Below, in pieces: positions 1-11,130 of a DNA stretch of 64,000 nt (within the stretch, counting starts at the first letter, position 1; every line of letters begins with the position of its first letter). The stretch is from Sipunculus nudus (Eukaryota; Annelida; Sipuncula; Golfingiida; Sipunculidae): assembly GCA_026874595.1 (NCBI GenBank), contig CM049319.1:55100917-55164916 (forward strand). Direction: 5' to 3'. Made by a program: the position numbers and the translations under genes. A model generated the notes under the pieces. The model was given only the letters and a program-made list of their open reading frames with translations, was not told the DNA's origin and made no database searches.

Positions 1-2392
1 CTTCTAACAGTACGTTTTTCATTCATCTGCTTGTCGAACTCTCATTTTCCAGAGGTAAGAAATTCTGTGTTCATCCAGCATTTATTAATGACGAGGGAGA
101 TTTTACTCCGAAAGTTTGTCTCTCCGCGTCCGGCTTGTCAGCGCCGGGAATCCGCGGTAGCCGAAACTGCTTCAAACTTCAGTTCTCGCCACCATGGTAA
201 CCACCACAAATTTTGTGTATCAACATTTTTTTCTTCACATTTAGCAAATACAAACCATAAAAGCCTTTGGTGTCAAATACTACACAGCAAATAATTAGGA
301 CCGACACTTGAAATGAGTGTTCTGTTATGACTCGTATTCTGACTCGCAGGCCTCTATCAGTTTATATTAAAATGGCCTGAATGTCATGTAGTGGTCAGTA
401 GCTTCGGGCAGGTTGCATATGTTTGTGGAGGTCTTTGTCCAGGAAATGTGAAGAACTATGTGCAACATATCCTCTAAGACGTGGCCGGTGACCATCATCA
501 AAGGCGCTTGAATAACGCAAATAAGACGCAAAATATTGGGTCAGAGTTTTCAATCAACTTTACAAACATCCCCTTGTCCTTCACTGAGGGATAAACCAGT
601 GAATAATGCTTGCCAGTAACTTGTTTATATGAAAATACACTATAGGTTGGCATCTTCATTTGTAACTGCACTGCATCCGTTAGACCCGCACATAATTATT
701 TGCAAGTCTTGTGATTAGACTGACATAATTGATCTGGGTACAGGTCTATATATTTCTTGTATACAGTCAATCGCAAGTTGACAAATATTCTGTGTGGGGC
801 CACCACTCAATTGATGCAAAGCAGTTGGAAACGAAGATTCCTGTTTTGTATTTTCATATAAATAAGACTTGTAGTTACTTATTAGCAGTGTTTACTATTT
901 AAGCGCTCAGTAATGGAGAATGTATATAGAGTTGATTAAAACTGTATATATTTGTACCAAGAGTGATTCAAGTGCCTGTGCCCTCATATTCAAGGTGTAC
1001 ATGTAAGAATACCATTGAACAGATAGACAAAACACAAACAAAGAGGGACCAGTGCACCTAGGTCAATTAAATCTGTGATTTAAAGAAATGTATTATAGTC
1101 AATTCCACGTTAGGGTGCCCGTTTAAAATTAGCAATATTTTTCAAAACTGACAGATTTATTCCAAACGGCATGTTGCAATTCAGGATTTGGGCATAGACC
1201 TAATTAAGTAAAATGAAATTAAAGCAATGCCTTGCAAAATAAACAAATAATGCAATAAAATCAAAATATAAGTAAACACTCGATTTTTTACAACTCTTTT
1301 ATCAACTTTACTTTTATTTTTTACTTTTATCTGCTCTATTTAGAAAGGTCGAGGTCATGGTTTACATGCTCAATGAACTACACTTAAAAGCTCCGGATTG
1401 ATTGCTCAATGTCATAAATATTGTAACTATAAATGTGACTGTCAAAGTGAGGCTGGCAACTCACAACAGACGCCATGTAATTTAGCTACAAGTTTCAGAA
1501 GAACCAGAAGCATGCTGAATATACATTTTGATTTTTGTTATGGAGTTTTACACCTCATATTAGGCCATTAGTTCCTCAGCTGTATTACCATAGTGTGTGG
1601 TAATATTTAAATTTATGAGGATAATCGCCCTATTTCAATGGGCACATACTTTCGGAACAAACTATAGTAAAAACTAAAAATTAAATACCTTTTCTAAGCC
1701 CCGTGAATACAGAGAGAGTCATTGCAAAGAACCTGCATTGAGAAGCCAGCTAACCTCTGCCAAAGAAAGTTGTTTAAGTTATATCTGTCTTTTCGTCATT
1801 TTGTCTAATTGACAACTGATTTCTAACGACCTTATCGATGGATTTCAATGTAAGAACTAACACTGCCTGAACGTACTAAAGTACGACGCATTTGCCGTCA
1901 TTGCTTGAGGGTTATGCCCTGACGTCACGGACTTCATTACGTCATAATAACGCTATGACATCTTGTGAAATCACGCACGTAATCACCGTGCTTCCGCCGT
2001 TAACTTACGGAACAATAAAGGTTATGGAAAACAAAAACGTATAAAAATTCTTTATAATTCATTAAAAGTTAATTTTTTATCGAAATGCACAACATTTTAT
2101 ATAACATTACTGAATGTGCAGCTTACGAACAAATGAGATTGATAGCTATGTAAATATGGGTCACGTGTCCACAGATTTGCATATTGTCTTCCTTTTGTCA
2201 TTGATCAGGCAGAGCTTTGTTTCTCTGAGCCAAACGAATGTCATTTATGCTAATAAACTGACACTGGCGTCACTACATTCTAAATTAAAGGATATGAAAA
2301 GTCTAGATTCGATTACTCTCGAAGAAAAAAAGTAACTATATTGTCAAAAGAAAAGAAGTATGAAAAAGGTACTCTCTTCACGCAGCAACTAT
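1..2392. other. AT-rich non-coding DNA
   Basis: No gene, RNA or clear transposon is seen, and the short open frames lack coding character. A GC-richer island at about 115-200 includes a minus-strand open stretch (103-166), discussed under rejected items. Confidence 0.5.
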
Positions 2393-2492
2393 TCACTGCA
2401 GTGCGCACCCTGTTGTTCCTGCCCAGAGAATCTTGCCATAGGAAGCAGCTGTTACACGAAACGATGTCTTGGACGAATGCAGTGTATAACCG
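2393..2492 (-). CDS. Candidate last exon (cytoplasmic tail extension)
   Basis: A very pyrimidine-rich acceptor (tttttttctacactcctcgcgcag) is followed in the required phase 2 by SGYTLHSSKTSFRVTAASYG, then KILWAGTTGCALQ and a TGA stop. Joined to exon 14 it would give a tail of about 48 residues with a second YxxPhi motif in the lysosome-type context GYTL. No canonical AATAAA lies close by; a TATAAA variant lies about 340 bases downstream at 2056-2051. The intron would be 3.7 kb. Support is only acceptor quality, phase and an open frame of 33 codons, so this could be chance. Confidence 0.35.
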
Positions 2493-2791
2493 CTGCGCGA
2501 GGAGTGTAGAAAAAAAGTAGTCTTTCTTTGAAAAAGCATATTGAAAGCTCAAGGTGGCAGCATTAACACGGTAGGGGTTCAGCAATTGATGAATGGATCA
2601 GCGGAAATGATTGGCCAGGGGGAAAAAACATGATTTTTTAAATCAAGCGTGTGGGGAGGTGTTAGGGCAAGATGGTGAGGGTGGTTAAATTTCACTTTGA
2701 CAGCGTTAAGATAGCTTTCCATATGTGCTTATGCAGTACGTATACGCGTTACGTAGGCGTATATCCATGTAGGAAACGCGACCATTATAAT

Positions 2792-2805
2792 CCCCCCCCC
2801 CCCCC
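2792..2805. repeat. Poly-C tract
   Basis: An uninterrupted run of 14 C. The rest of 2493-3626 is AT-rich with nothing recognised. Confidence 0.9.
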
Positions 2806-3626
2806 GGTGAGACCGTCTGTGGTTAACGCACAGCCTGTAATACCAGTCCCCGTGGGACGTACCCATCCTTATCCCCATCAAATATATCAAGTAAATCCAT
2901 AGTTTACGTGGGATAATTACATCTGCAGAGTAATAGGTCGTATTCCGCTCGCACTCTGTACCTTTTTTTCTATTCCGCTCCAAAGACTTATTATGACTCC
3001 AGGGCCATTAGCTTTACCGTAGCTACTATCTGGTGTTAATCCGGACCAAAGTTATTTTTACTTGCATTTCGCCTATTTTTACACCATTAAATGTTACATC
3101 TTGCCTACTTTACATGAAAATGTTTCAACTGACAAAATAAATAGTAGGGCACTTAAAGGGCACCCTGTATAATCCCACATTCCAGAGAAAATAACTTTGA
3201 TAGCCGACCGTCATTAGACACACAGTTTTGGAGCCTTATCCATTGTAAATAATAATGCCTAAAATTGTATGATTCTAAACATTGTAACATGAAATCTTAA
3301 TTCAGGCTATCAAAAACGTATGCTAAAATAATACCTGGTACATCATTTTGTTACGTGTACCATATAGGCCTACTCACTTCAATTAATCCAGTAATCTGAA
3401 ATATTCCACGCCTCTTTGTATAGCCAGTTTGATCAGTACTTATTAATTTTTTAAACATTTTTTGTAATCAATTTGATAATACCCCTGCCACAAGTCTATA
3501 GTCTGTACATGTTAATGTAATTGGTCTTAAATGTGCACTGAAGTTCTGTTAAAGTTTAAACAAAATGTAACAAAAAACTGCCCCAGGGACTGTCAGCGTA
3601 GTGTTTGGTGTGTCCTAAAAATGTTA

Positions 3627-3934
3627 GGCCAAAAATATAAAAGGGTATATGGTTCTCAGGCACTTTTTTTCAGAAATCAATGCGGGCGGGCGGAATTTTA
3701 TTTTTGATCCTTTTTTTGTATATTACGATAAAATGTCATATGATCAGGGAAAAGCATGTAAATGACAGGTTTCTTTTGCTAAACAGGTAAAAAGCGCTTC
3801 AAAACAAAGGAAATCGTATCGAAATTGTATTATTTTACCATCTTGAATGACGAAATCAAAATAAAATTGTTTGATGCGGGGGATTAAAATTGACGCGGAC
3901 GGTGCCTGAGAACCATACCTTTAATTTTTTGGCC
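3627..3934. mobile_element. MITE, possibly PIF/Harbinger type
   Basis: Terminal inverted repeats of about 35 bases: the left end starts GGCCAAAAATATAAAAGGGT and carries TATGGTTCTCAGGCAC at 3648-3663; the right end carries the exact complement at 3902-3917 and ends TTTTTTGGCC. TTA flanks both sides (3624-3626 and 3935-3937), a 3-bp duplication as in PIF/Harbinger elements. No transposase is encoded. The outer flanks are also weakly complementary, so the true ends could lie a few bases further out. Confidence 0.6.
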
Positions 3935-4208
3935 TTACAAGACAGGCTTTTTCGCCGTGTGCACTAGCTTCGTGGATGAGCATACACCAGGATGGATTTC
4001 TTTCGGAGATTGGCTACGATAAAACGGCCTCAATATTTTAATGGTCAATGTTGCCTTGACGGTGAAAGTGGTGGCGGAATACGACCTTTTGATACTCCGC
4101 CAAGGGCAGGGGTTATGTTTTTGCCGGCGTTGTTTTTTTTAGTTAGCGACATAAAAGTTATTCACACATTTGGATTAGATTTTCACAATAGCTCGCCAGT
4201 GATACAAG

Positions 4209-5793
4209 GAACTAGAGACCCATGGGTCTCGACGCTCAGCTGAATTTGTCTAGAAGGATAGTTTTAAAGAAATTTTTCAGAATGGCAGTCCTGTTACCTT
4301 AACCAATGACCTTGTGACCAAAACATCTTAGAACTTCTTATCCTTGAACTTGCAGCATTTAGATAATTGTAACAATCTTTAAAAAGTGACCTTTACCCCT
4401 GACCAGGTAACCTCAAAATCTACAGATTTCCTCACTTACGGCAGGTAAGCCATGTGTGAAGATGGAAAGTTAGGGATTAAAAGTTTGATTTACAGTGCAT
4501 CCACAATCTTTTTAAAGATGTGGATCCAGTGACCTTCAACTTAGATCTCTGGAGCCTGAAAATCGCAATGAATTAACTTAAGTGGTGGGTCATAAATAAA
4601 TCAACTTTAAAGCGAATCTGTCTATCCAAAGCAGAATTATCATCCATAAACTTATCTGTGAATTGATAGGCCATATGACCTTGATCTTTGACCCTATGAC
4701 CTCGAAATCGAATAGAATTTTCCTCCATTGGCAGGTAAGTAATATCTTGAAGATGGCAGGTTTGTGATGAAACGTTTAGCGTGAAATGTATTCACATTCT
4801 TTTGAAAGAAATGGGTCCTGTGAACTTGACCTTTGGACCCCAAAATCGACACGGTTCTTACTATATAGTGGTGAACCATATAGAAGTTAATTTTGAAACC
4901 AATATGTCAAACTAAACTGGAGTTATCATCTGGAAACTAATTTATGAACAGATGGGCCCTGTGACCTTGACCCTTGACCTTGTGACCCCAAAGTCATTGA
5001 CGCTCTCCCTATACTGGCAAGTCAGCTAAATGCGCAAGATGGAAAGTTTTGGATGAAAAGCTTGGTTTAAAATGCAGCCATAATCTTTTTAAATAAGTGA
5101 ATCCTGTGACCTTGACTTTTGACCTCAGGACCCAAAAACCATATAGGTTCTTGCTTTAGTTGTGGGCCATGTTTAATTTTAGTTTGAAATCCATGTGTCA
5201 ATCCAACCATTAGTTGAGTTATTTTCTGGAAACAAATTTGTGTGGAAGGACGGATGGTAAGACAGACAGACAGACAAACAGACCGACAGACAGAGAGGAT
5301 GATTACTAGAGGGCATCAACTTGTAATCAATAATCACACCAGGTTTTGGGGCACTAGATGTAATCACAACTGAGAAACTGACATGATTGTTGTCCTTTTA
5401 TAGTTAAAAAAATATTAAAAAATATTCGTTAAATAACAAAAGATACAGGTGGCACTGCCACTTTTCGGGAACTTCCAAAACTAGTCATGGTCAATATTTA
5501 AGGAAAGATTCATGACAATCCATGCCTTAATTATCAAGAAATTAGAGGTTTAGTATAAAATATCTTTTATTATTTTAGGGTACTTTCAAGCCCCATAGCT
5601 CGAAGGATATTATTCGCAGTGACCTAATTTCAGGTTTCCAAGAAGATTTTTTATTGACCTTCCTGGATATTCACTTAGAAATTTCTAAGACCAGCAGTTT
5701 CGATTTATGCCCTTCTAACGGACGACCGGACGGACGACAGACAAAGCGCCATTCCTATACCTCAGTTGATTTACAGTCAGCTGAGCTAAAAAT
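4209..5793 (+). mobile_element. Array-type dispersed element, family 1 copy a
   Basis: The left end carries GACCCATGGGTCTCGACGCT followed by CAGCTGAA. Inside are diverged monomers built around TGACCTTGACC and GGAAACTAATTTATGAACAG-type text, then (GACA)n near 5254-5298. A second module has the CTAATTTCAGGTTTCCAAG and GACGGACGACAG text of the larger copies. The right end is the hairpin TCAGTTGATTTACAGTCAGC..TGAGCTAAAAA. No protein is encoded. Confidence 0.65.
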
Positions 5794-5821
5794 TGATTCT
5801 ATTATGCAGGACACACACACA

Positions 5822-5954
5822 CGTCGTATCAACTGAGTCTTTACCTGAGTACAGATGCCCTGGACTACAGACCTTCAGGGTACTAATATTAGTACCCTTA
5901 GGGGTCAGTGGCCTGGGGCTTCTGTCCTCCGGTAAAGACTCATTTGATACGACG
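5822..5954. mobile_element. Fold-back palindromic element
   Basis: A 133-base near-perfect palindrome centred at 5888. The arms CGTCGTATCAACTGAGTCTT (left) and the complement of AAGACTCATTTGATACGACG (right) converge on the perfect centre GGGTACTAATATTAGTACCC. It would fold into one long hairpin. It sits 28 bases after the end of the family 1 element. A CA run precedes it. Confidence 0.7.
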
Positions 5955-6166
5955 GGTGCCTGTGATGCAAGAGGGTGATCTGGATCACTATCTTGATCCA
6001 GGAAATTTTCCCTAAAAAAATGCTGCGTTTCTGACAACGCTATATGTCGGTTATGAGCTGCCTTGGCGGAGATCTGCGCTCTCTGAGTGCTTTTCTAGTT
6101 TTATATTTAGTTGTATATATACATGCTCCAGAGATAACTGGGATAACAGTGTGAACGAGCACTCAC

Positions 6167-6320
6167 CTTAATGTATCATAGGGATTCCTTCCATTCTTCC
6201 TCAAATGTCTACACCACAGATACATGACCAGGCACACGGCAACAAGGCCAACCAGTATCCCCACCACAGCTCCAGCCAGTGTGGCAGGGGGCAACCCTCC
6301 AGTGTGGTGAGATGGGTCAG
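6167..6320 (-). CDS. Exon 14: transmembrane helix and cytoplasmic tail
   Basis: The acceptor ttatttccag continues phase 1 from the stalk exon. It reads ADPSHHTGGLPPA, then a hydrophobic stretch of about 24 residues (LAGAVVGILVGLVAVCLVMY) with small-residue spacing suited to helix packing, then the stop-transfer and tail CRHLRKNGRNPYDTL. YDTL fits YxxPhi sorting signals. The end is ambiguous. AAG|GTGAGT is a perfect donor (phase 2), but read through it gives AGG TGA, an in-frame stop at 6165-6163. The exon may therefore be spliced onward, or may end the protein at YDTLR when the donor is not used. Confidence 0.92.
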
Positions 6321-6759
6321 CTGGAAATAAACCAAAAGACAATAGACCTTTCCCACCTCAACAGCGCCATCTGCAGGTGACAACTAACACGGATTGTTCG
6401 AATCAAGAGAAACAGGACACACAATAGAATCATCAACCGAAGCGCCGCCTTTAAAGTTAAAAAAAAACTTTCAATTTTTTTTAGATTTTACAAAATATCT
6501 TTACTCTTGTCGAGATTACAGATCCGAAACTCGGTGTCAGATATGGCCTACAGGTGTCGCCAGCAGCTGGTAACGGTCAATTCAAGCGTTTGATCTTTTC
6601 GTTGCAGGAGACCGGACAGTTTGATCAAGATCGAGGCATAATTGACATTTTCAAAACCGGTACAACATTGTACCAACGTGCGTAGTAATGGAAAGGAATA
6701 TTAAAATACAAGCGGGCAGGTCCTTGTATGGTATTTTATCTCACATATATTGACCAATC

Positions 6760-7306
6760 GGCCGAATCCGTTGGCCTCGAATGTATATTGGGTGCCGCCA
6801 TGAAAAGTACATGTATTCCGGTAGGGTCAAATCCATGGCAGGTCATCCAGACATCTGTTGTACGCTTTGCAAGAGTAAAACAATGTATTTTATTTTCAGA
6901 TACTGCCTTACCTCACCTATTCTACCATTAAAACTATCAGACAACACTGATCCAGGAGAAAGAGGGGTATAAATCCCATGTATACTGATCTGGACCGCTC
7001 GAGGATACAGTTCACGCCAGAAAGTCCACCCCGAGTGGACGATGTATGAGGCATTTGTTATAAATTGAACTTTCTACTTTCAAAAACTGTCGGAACCCGG
7101 TAAAAGTTTGTTTAGCAACATCAAGTCCACATAATACATATATGTTTATGGCAAATCAATCTTTTTTTTGAATGGAAACTGTGACCTTTTGCTGAACGAG
7201 TCAGTAGAAATGGGAACCCAATGGATTTCCGGCGAACTTTTCCAAAACTAGTGGAGTATCATTGGGCAATACATACATCCGAGGCTAGAAGCCAACGGAT
7301 TCGGCC
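6760..7306. repeat. 547-bp segment bounded by 16-bp perfect inverted repeats
   Basis: GGCCGAATCCGTTGGC at 6760-6775 is exactly complementary to 7291-7306, and the similarity continues inward with gaps (left CTCGAATGTAT). It lies in the intron between exons 14 and 13. No target duplication is visible, so assignment as a DNA transposon is uncertain. Confidence 0.5.
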
Positions 7307-7776
7307 GAGGAGTTCCAAATGATATTTTGACCTAGCGACATACTTTTCCCTTCAGACATGCGACGCTTGCCAGAGAGAGAGAGTTGAAACAAATATAGGC
7401 CTAGTACCTGTCCTTTTTTTTCAAAAAGAAATGTCGTATTTTGTCATGTGCATTAGGCGATAATAAACCTGCCTTATGCCAATAACAGTGGGTTATACCG
7501 GAGGTTCTCGGTCGCAAATGGTTTTCTCGACAAAACATCATGATATTGGTTCAACCAAATAAAGCATTTTATTATTTGGCCTAATGCACAAGCTGGTAGT
7601 TAAGATCATTATGCATACATATTAATGAACTCTAGGTAATATATGTTAAGAAAAATTCTTGAAATTTTTTATGTATATTTGAACTTTTTATGTATAAGCT
7701 GTAAGTAAAAGCAATGTTGACAAAAAGAAAAAAAACATGTAATCAGAAGTGGCTGGTTCACAATGTGTGCATGTTG

Positions 7777-7978
7777 AAAGGTCACTAGTTACAAAACGCC
7801 CTTTGCAAAACTCTGCTTCATCTGATTTGCCACCAGATGTAATTCTTGAATGTGTTTGGATTATTTTGCGGGCCCCCACATACCCCCCTTATATTACAAA
7901 CACGTGGATATTAACAAAACGAACAGCCTGTGCGCAATACGATCGACATTTTCTAGCCCATATTTATGAAAAGTGGTG
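7777..7978. repeat. Dispersed repeat, copy 1 of 2
   Basis: It shares blocks such as ACAAAACGCCCTTTG, ACACGTGGAT and TTTATGAAA in the same order with 37238-37434, at roughly 70 percent identity by eye. Function unknown. Confidence 0.55.
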
Positions 7979-8181
7979 ATACCTCTGTGAAATGACGCAA
8001 GTCTAGCCCCTTCCTGGAAAAATCTACTGGACATTGCGCTCATTCTGCACGTAAAACCTTACATGTTCCCATATCAAATGCCGTGCTGAGTGTGTACGTT
8101 TAAAAAGTTCTTAAAACAGACTCATTGCGCATGCGCTTACATATTACCGCTCATGTAGCTTTAAGGTTTAGTCTTCCTTAC

Positions 8182-8379
8182 CTGTGCTGTTTGAGGAGGT
8201 GGTGTTTTCTATCGTCGTGGTGACTGTTACAGTTCCCTCTGTGCTTGTAGTTTTTGCTTTTGTTGGGGTTGGTGTTGGAGGCTTCGGCGTGGGCTTTGTG
8301 GTGGGCTTTGTGGTGGGTTTTGGAGTGCTGGTCGTAGTCGTCGTTGTGGGCGGAGACGGAGTAGCGCATGGCACGGGGG
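8182..8379 (-). CDS. Exon 13: Thr/Pro-rich mucin-like stalk
   Basis: The acceptor tgcacgttttag and donor ACAG|GTAAGG run from phase 1 to phase 1. After the last ectodomain cysteine (APVPCATPSPP) it encodes about 55 residues dominated by Thr, Pro, Lys and Ser, including short KPTT repeats and TVTVTTTIENTTSSNST with two sequons. This composition is typical of an O-glycosylated stalk holding an ectodomain away from the membrane. The opposite strand is also open here as a low-complexity shadow. Confidence 0.92.
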
Positions 8380-9997
8380 CTAAAACGTGCAAATAAATTT
8401 ATAATACTGTGAACCTCCGAAGAAAACATAAATAAATACAATAGTTATTCATCGGAATGGTAAAAGCGGGTTTGATTTGAGAATTATTTGACATAAATTT
8501 ACATGAATCTGTTCAATATTACTTCAACACAAGGTGTTGTTGAGGTTAAGCTCGGTTGGTACACCTGTAGCCTACGCACTGGCTCACTTCACAGGCGCTG
8601 GTTACTTTAGGTTGAGACCATGGCTCTGATTGTTCGAACATATTGATTTATCTAATTGGCAAAAAGTTTTAGTCCCATTTTACATTTAGCCAATGGCCTG
8701 CACAGAGCAAGAATTGTTCTTAATCCAATTTGGTTCATTAAGTTTGTTTTTAACTGGTTATTCCTAACACAAAATTACTGAACACCTGCCGTCTGCTGGT
8801 GGGACCTTGCTGGAGGGAATTCCAATGCGCACGCTAAACGGGGTTTCCGTTTCTTTTTCTTTCCTTTTTTTTTACGAAATGGTGTCCTAAGGAAGACCCA
8901 CTCGGGGTTGCAGAGTATATTTGTGTGAGAGACTCTGAATGGACTCTCCGGACACAGATTCCAGGCGAGCGGGACATCGAAACAACGGTACCACGCAACA
9001 ATGTATTGGAATCTGATCTGTGACAATTTTGTATTGATTTTTTTTTGTTTTTATCGCGTACGACCATGGATTCGACAGACATGGGACAGCGAACTTTATG
9101 CACACTCTAAAATGATTAGGAAGGTTATCACAGAGCTTATCTTTCTAGTATCGGCCTATTGTCAGCTAAAACGGATTCAAGATGAAGTGGTGTGAAACTA
9201 AAGCAACTCGTCTCTCTAAGAGAGAAGGAAGAATAGCGAGTGTTATACTGCAGGAAATGTTTAAAAAGTGTTGCCCTTTGTTAAATTACTATTTATATTA
9301 TCCACAAGATGTCTTCCAATTCTCAAAGTTAATACATTTCTATCACTTTGAAAATTACATATTATAGAATATTTATTAGAATAAACAACCACTTAACAGT
9401 CGTAAAATGTATTATCTTTTCATTGGCCCGGTGTCCTTAACCTTCATCAATTAAATTGAGATTTTGTGAACAATGAAATGTTTCTCTGATATCAAACTTA
9501 TTGCTTTTCTAACATAGTCAGAACGTATGTTTTTTTTCATTTTTTTTCAAATTCAATAGGCACCCGCTGATTGAAGGGATTCAAGTAGTTTCGTCTATTC
9601 CACTGCCTCAAACTAGACGCAGTTCCCTGCGCCTGAATAAGGGGTGCTCATGACTTCTACCAGTCAAGGCCATGGTACATACATGAGACTAGAGCTTCAC
9701 AGAACGAATGACCGATGTCATCGTTTCAAGGGTTTCTCCACTTATGATAACGTCGAAACAAGCACATTACTTGAGTTCAGTGGTTAACATAAAACCATGT
9801 TTAATGCGACTCACATCCAGAAGGGGCGCTGCATCGGGGACAGCACTGTAATATTGCGCAAGTTCGAGGTATCAGTTTTGATAAAGTTAACTGTTCAGTA
9901 TTGTTACAGTCAATGAGGAATCAATTATGGTTGCCGTCATCATTAAATGTGAAGCAGGAGTAAACTATTTAATATTTTTTTTTAATTTGTGTTTTCA
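8380..9997. other. Intron sequence, nothing recognised
   Basis: Part of the 4.3-kb intron between exons 13 and 12. It has no coding signal or clear repeat; overlapping short open frames near 8834-9103 have no coding character. Confidence 0.4.
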
Positions 9998-10011
9998 TAA
10001 TCTTCATGTAA

Positions 10012-10187
10012 ACTAAATTTTTCTTAGAAAAATGATATGCGACCTTCTTTTGTAAAAACAATATTCCTGATACACTCATTTTGCATGATGTTTTGGTTAC
10101 TAAATTTTTCTTAGAAAAATGATATGCGACCTTCTTTTGTAAAAACAATATTCCTGATACACTCATTTTGCATGATGTTTTGGTTAC
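10012..10187. repeat. Tandem duplication, 87-bp unit x2
   Basis: The unit starting ACTAAATTTTTCTTAGAAAA occurs at 10012-10098 and again at 10099-10185, apparently identical. Because 87 is a multiple of three, it yields a repeated peptide in a minus-strand open frame that is not otherwise gene-like. Confidence 0.9.
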
Positions 10188-10229
10188 ACTTTTTATTTTT
10201 GGTGGCTGTATGAAAACTAAGTACTAAGG

Positions 10230-10345
10230 CCGGGTTTACACATAATGCACGTATGCGATACTCCTGCGTTACGTTTACGTTACGATGAAATGGCTTACGT
10301 GACGCCAACGTTGCGTTTTGTAAACACGGTATAACGCGTTTTAAC
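10230..10345. repeat. Small inverted-repeat element with GCGTTACG-type content
   Basis: The left edge CCGGGTTTACACA and the complement of the right edge TTTGTAAACACGG match loosely. The interior is rich in ACGT-containing words (TACGTTTACGTTACG). Similar TACGCATACGC words recur at 11400-11560, 12600-12680 and 35470-35510, suggesting a small dispersed family. Confidence 0.4.
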
Positions 10346-10954
10346 GCTGATATTAAATTTATAAAGATAACATTATAAGACATGAAAATATTTCAAAAAG
10401 GTTTTGTTTTTCCTCTTCTCTGTGTCTTTCCTGTTGAAAAATCATTTTTTTTTTCATTGAATCACAATTTTAAATATCAGTTTTAAGGTAGATAAAGACA
10501 TGATAGAGAAAAAAATTGGAGTTATTGTCATGTAGTAAAAAATTGACCAGGCAAAATGTGGATTGCTCTCACTTGGTGCTTAAAATAGGCTACTGTTTAA
10601 AAAAAAAAATAAAAGTGACAATATTATATGAAAATGAAAGAAAATTTATAAAATATGTATACAATTAGAAAGAAAACTGGAACAGGTTTGGAATAAGGTT
10701 TACTTTAATGGTTTATTTATTTTAAACAACTATAGGACTGATTTTAGAAATAAGGGTTTTTTCTGGTCATCCCTGCTACATTTCCAAAAGAGCGGACGCG
10801 AAAATTTCCCTTATTTGGTAATATCATTAGAGCGTTTCAGCGCAAAAGCGAGCGCGAATTTCTAAATCTTTCGGGACACCACTGATTCAGAGGCCTGTCG
10901 TGGGGATAACGTCGCGAAGGGAGGCCATACCTGTGTTCCAGCTCTAAAGCAAAG

Positions 10955-11130
10955 CCAGCAGGTTGAAGACACAGACGATGTTCAGTGATTTTGATGTGGA
11001 GTAATTAGGAGAATTTATAATGAAAGGCACTATTTCTATGATGCCTCCTCTCTCTGTGACAAGGACATTTTAATGATTAGCCGTGTGTGACAACGGAAAT
11101 GCGGGACGTAGAGGGAAAGTAATTTTAAAC
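10955..11130. repeat. Dispersed repeat, copy 1 of 2
   Basis: It shares ordered blocks with 48565-48755: GAAGACACAGACGATGTT.., AAAGGCACTAT, and the near-identical GAAATGCGGGACGTAGAGGG at its end. Not coding. Confidence 0.65.

Noticed and set aside
103-166. Alternative last exon of the glycoprotein gene (minus strand, phase 2, reading SFGYRGFPALTSRTRRDKLS then E-stop, with AATAAA 17 bases on)
   Set aside because: The acceptor lacks a pyrimidine tract and the 3' untranslated region would be implausibly short; the candidate at 2492-2393 has a far better acceptor.
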